Shown here: in pieces, positions 63,048 through 64,000 of the stretch
Layout of the letters: each line of letters opens with the position of its first letter
Position numbering within the stretch: the stretch's first letter is position 1
Position numbers and translations under genes: made by a program
Origin: G965200765 sp965200765
GTDB taxonomy: Bacteria > Pseudomonadota > Gammaproteobacteria > Arenicellales > JAJDZL01
Length of the DNA: 64,000 bases
Assembly (NCBI GenBank): GCA_965200765.1
Contig: OZ241380.1
Location: forward strand, 1,054,001-1,118,000
Direction of reading: 5' to 3'
The notes under the pieces: generated by a model
What the model was told of the DNA's origin: nothing
Databases searched by the model: none
The model's input: only the letters and a program-made list of their open reading frames with translations

Positions 63048-63581
63048 CTACTTCCACTCAAAGTAAACCACTGCGTCGTGAAAATCGTTGATGTCTTCTT
63101 CGCAGGAGGACAGAATTCTGAAACCGTCATTGCTCTCGTTTCGCCAATTCATGTCAAGCATAATACGATTGGCAACCCAATAGTCAGATATCTTGTGTCC
63201 GATCAATACGAACACCAATGAGTTGCTGATTACGATGCCGTCGTCCGGCCCCAATCGTGTATTCATCGGACGAGGAGTTTGCCAATCTGCAACAATGTTG
63301 CTAGCGTCAGCATCCAGCGAGTCCACGATTGCAACGCGCTGAATCGGCCACGCAAAGGAATTACCGGTGATTTTCGTCTCTCCTTCAGGCAACTTGCAGG
63401 CCACCGCGAGAAGATGGTCGCCGCGGAAGGAGAGTTTGTCGTACAGGTTTTGACTACCATCAACGGCAACACAACCGGTTTCATTCAATTCGTTCAGTGA
63501 CTGAATTGGCGGTGCAACCCAGTCCATATTTTTCAATGAATGGCGGTTGAATTGAGGTACAGGAAATCGTTTTGCCCACAT
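63048..63581 (-). CDS. conserved-looking hypothetical protein, first gene of the corrinoid run
   Basis: 177 residues, soluble, no recognised domain. Rich in Asp, Asn and Trp, with PQFNRHSLKN near the N-terminus and a C-terminus DFHDAVVYFEWK. It is transcribed toward the MetF2-like gene with a 36-bp gap, and a perfect 14-bp palindrome sits just upstream. It is probably specific to this type of cluster; function unknown. Confidence 0.65.
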   Translation of the reverse strand: MWAKRFPVPQFNRHSLKNMDWVAPPIQSLNELNETGCVAVDGSQNLYDKLSFRGDHLLAVACKLPEGETKITGNSFAWPIQRVAIVDSLDADASNIVADWQTPRPMNTRLGPDDGIVISNSLVFVLIGHKISDYWVANRIMLDMNWRNESNDGFRILSSCEEDINDFHDAVVYFEWK

Positions 63582-63594
63582 GTTGGTGAATTGG

Positions 63595-63608
63595 CTTTAC
63601 TTGTAAAG
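63595..63608. promoter_or_regulatory. 14-bp palindrome, candidate operator
   Basis: CTTTACTTGTAAAG: six-base arms around TT, 14 bp upstream of the first gene of the - strand corrinoid run. A TATAAT-like element on the - strand lies a few bases further upstream (about 63617-63626). The site would suit the GntR/FCD protein encoded at the far end of the run. Confidence 0.45.
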
Positions 63609-63814
63609 TGAATGGACAATTATAATACCAGTTTTATTTGGATGGCATCTTGGGTATTTGTCAATACAAAGCGACATTTTGGGTTGAATTTGTGAATCGT
63701 CTCTTACGTAAAATAAATGGTTCAAACCCTCCTCGCAATCAATTCCGATTATACTCTATTAACGGATATGTCAGTTTATCCAATTGATTTTCAACAACGC
63801 GAGACGATGCAAAC

Positions 63815-64000
63815 ATGGCGAAAGTAACAATTCTTTACTGGCAGGATATACCGTCTGTCGTAGAAGCCCGCGAGGGCAGGGAAGTACACAAAGAATTACT
63901 TAGCGAGCGATTTCAGGAGCTGATCGACCTGGTTGCGATGAAGAAGAATTTGGCCGGCACAGACGACTACCTCAATCACTGGACTAAAGGTTCCCCTACG
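63815..64000 (+). CDS. virulence-factor family small protein (partial, runs off the right edge)
   Basis: 62 residues from ATG at 63815, open to the edge. The N-terminus KVTILYWQDIPSVVEAREG resembles the small protein annotated virulence factor (PF13769 type), commonly found next to methyl-THF:corrinoid methyltransferase and MetF2 genes. It is divergent from the corrinoid run, so the C1 locus continues to the right of this window. The true biochemical role is unknown. Confidence 0.7.
   Translation, partial: MAKVTILYWQDIPSVVEAREGREVHKELLSERFQELIDLVAMKKNLAGTDDYLNHWTKGSPT

Noticed and set aside
53845..63815. Cobalamin riboswitch before the corrinoid genes
   Set aside because: I looked in the 5' gaps (61095-61201, 63582-63814) and saw no B12-box-like sequence or matching fold; a covariance-model search would settle it.
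1..64000. tRNA or rRNA genes
   Set aside because: No tRNA-like cloverleaf or rRNA-like conserved stretch was recognised in the intergenic regions; a tRNA scan would confirm.

Overview
This 64 kb window reads as chromosomal DNA of a Gram-negative, probably aerobic gammaproteobacterium, most likely uncultured and possibly marine. That lineage is inferred from gene content and order: lpxB-rnhB-dnaE-accA, pyrG-kdsA-eno-ftsB, sdhC-D-A-B-E, a potFGHI-type polyamine transporter and ygfZ. The standard genetic code fits throughout. I see no rRNA, tRNA or CRISPR array.

Layout. (1) 303-10984, all + strand: a non-pyrrolysine MttB-family methyltransferase and a beta-keto-acid cleavage enzyme, then a CoA-type aromatic catabolic run (ferredoxin-type reductase, SDR, PaaA-like diiron oxygenase, gentisate dioxygenase, an unknown protein, DyP peroxidase, aryl-CoA ligase, 4HBT thioesterase, maleylpyruvate/maleylacetoacetate isomerase). 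(2) 11025-14254: a 1552-bp IS5-type element that has cut the C-terminus off a DNA methyltransferase with an HNH tail. (3) 14504-16588: a tungsten/molybdenum aldehyde oxidoreductase with its own MoaD-like protein. (4) 16940-20180: six tandem paralogues of a small membrane/coiled-coil protein whose heptad count varies from copy to copy. (5) 20228-22603: decayed sequence around lpxB, including an IS1595 transposase relic and degenerate second copies of the 3' ends of the aldehyde oxidoreductase and of lpxB. (6) 22593-32803: housekeeping genes. (7) 33076-38336: polyamine-type ABC transporter plus a DmpA-type peptidase. (8) 38468-43069: succinate dehydrogenase operon with both assembly factors (SDHAF4-like and SdhE) and an Fe-S protein. 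(9) acs, a DMSO-reductase-family enzyme, and a double-length UvrA carrying four ABC cassettes. (10) 53845-64000: a corrinoid C1 module on the - strand (MetF2-like reductase, aquaporin, corrinoid activation proteins, methyl-THF:corrinoid methyltransferase, UroD-type methyltransferase, corrinoid protein, RACo-like ferredoxin/ASKHA protein, CobW GTPase, GntR regulator).

How the parts may fit. The left-end MttB-like enzyme needs just such a corrinoid protein, reactivator and corrinoid/THF methyltransferase as the right-end module supplies, so the two ends probably form one demethylation pathway for a quaternary amine (glycine betaine is the best guess). The neighbouring cleavage enzyme would feed it if it acts on dehydrocarnitine. 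The aromatic run suggests activation of an aromatic acid to its CoA thioester, ring hydroxylation by the diiron oxygenase, release of gentisate by the thioesterase, and ring cleavage. This combination is not one of the standard box, paa or nag pathways.
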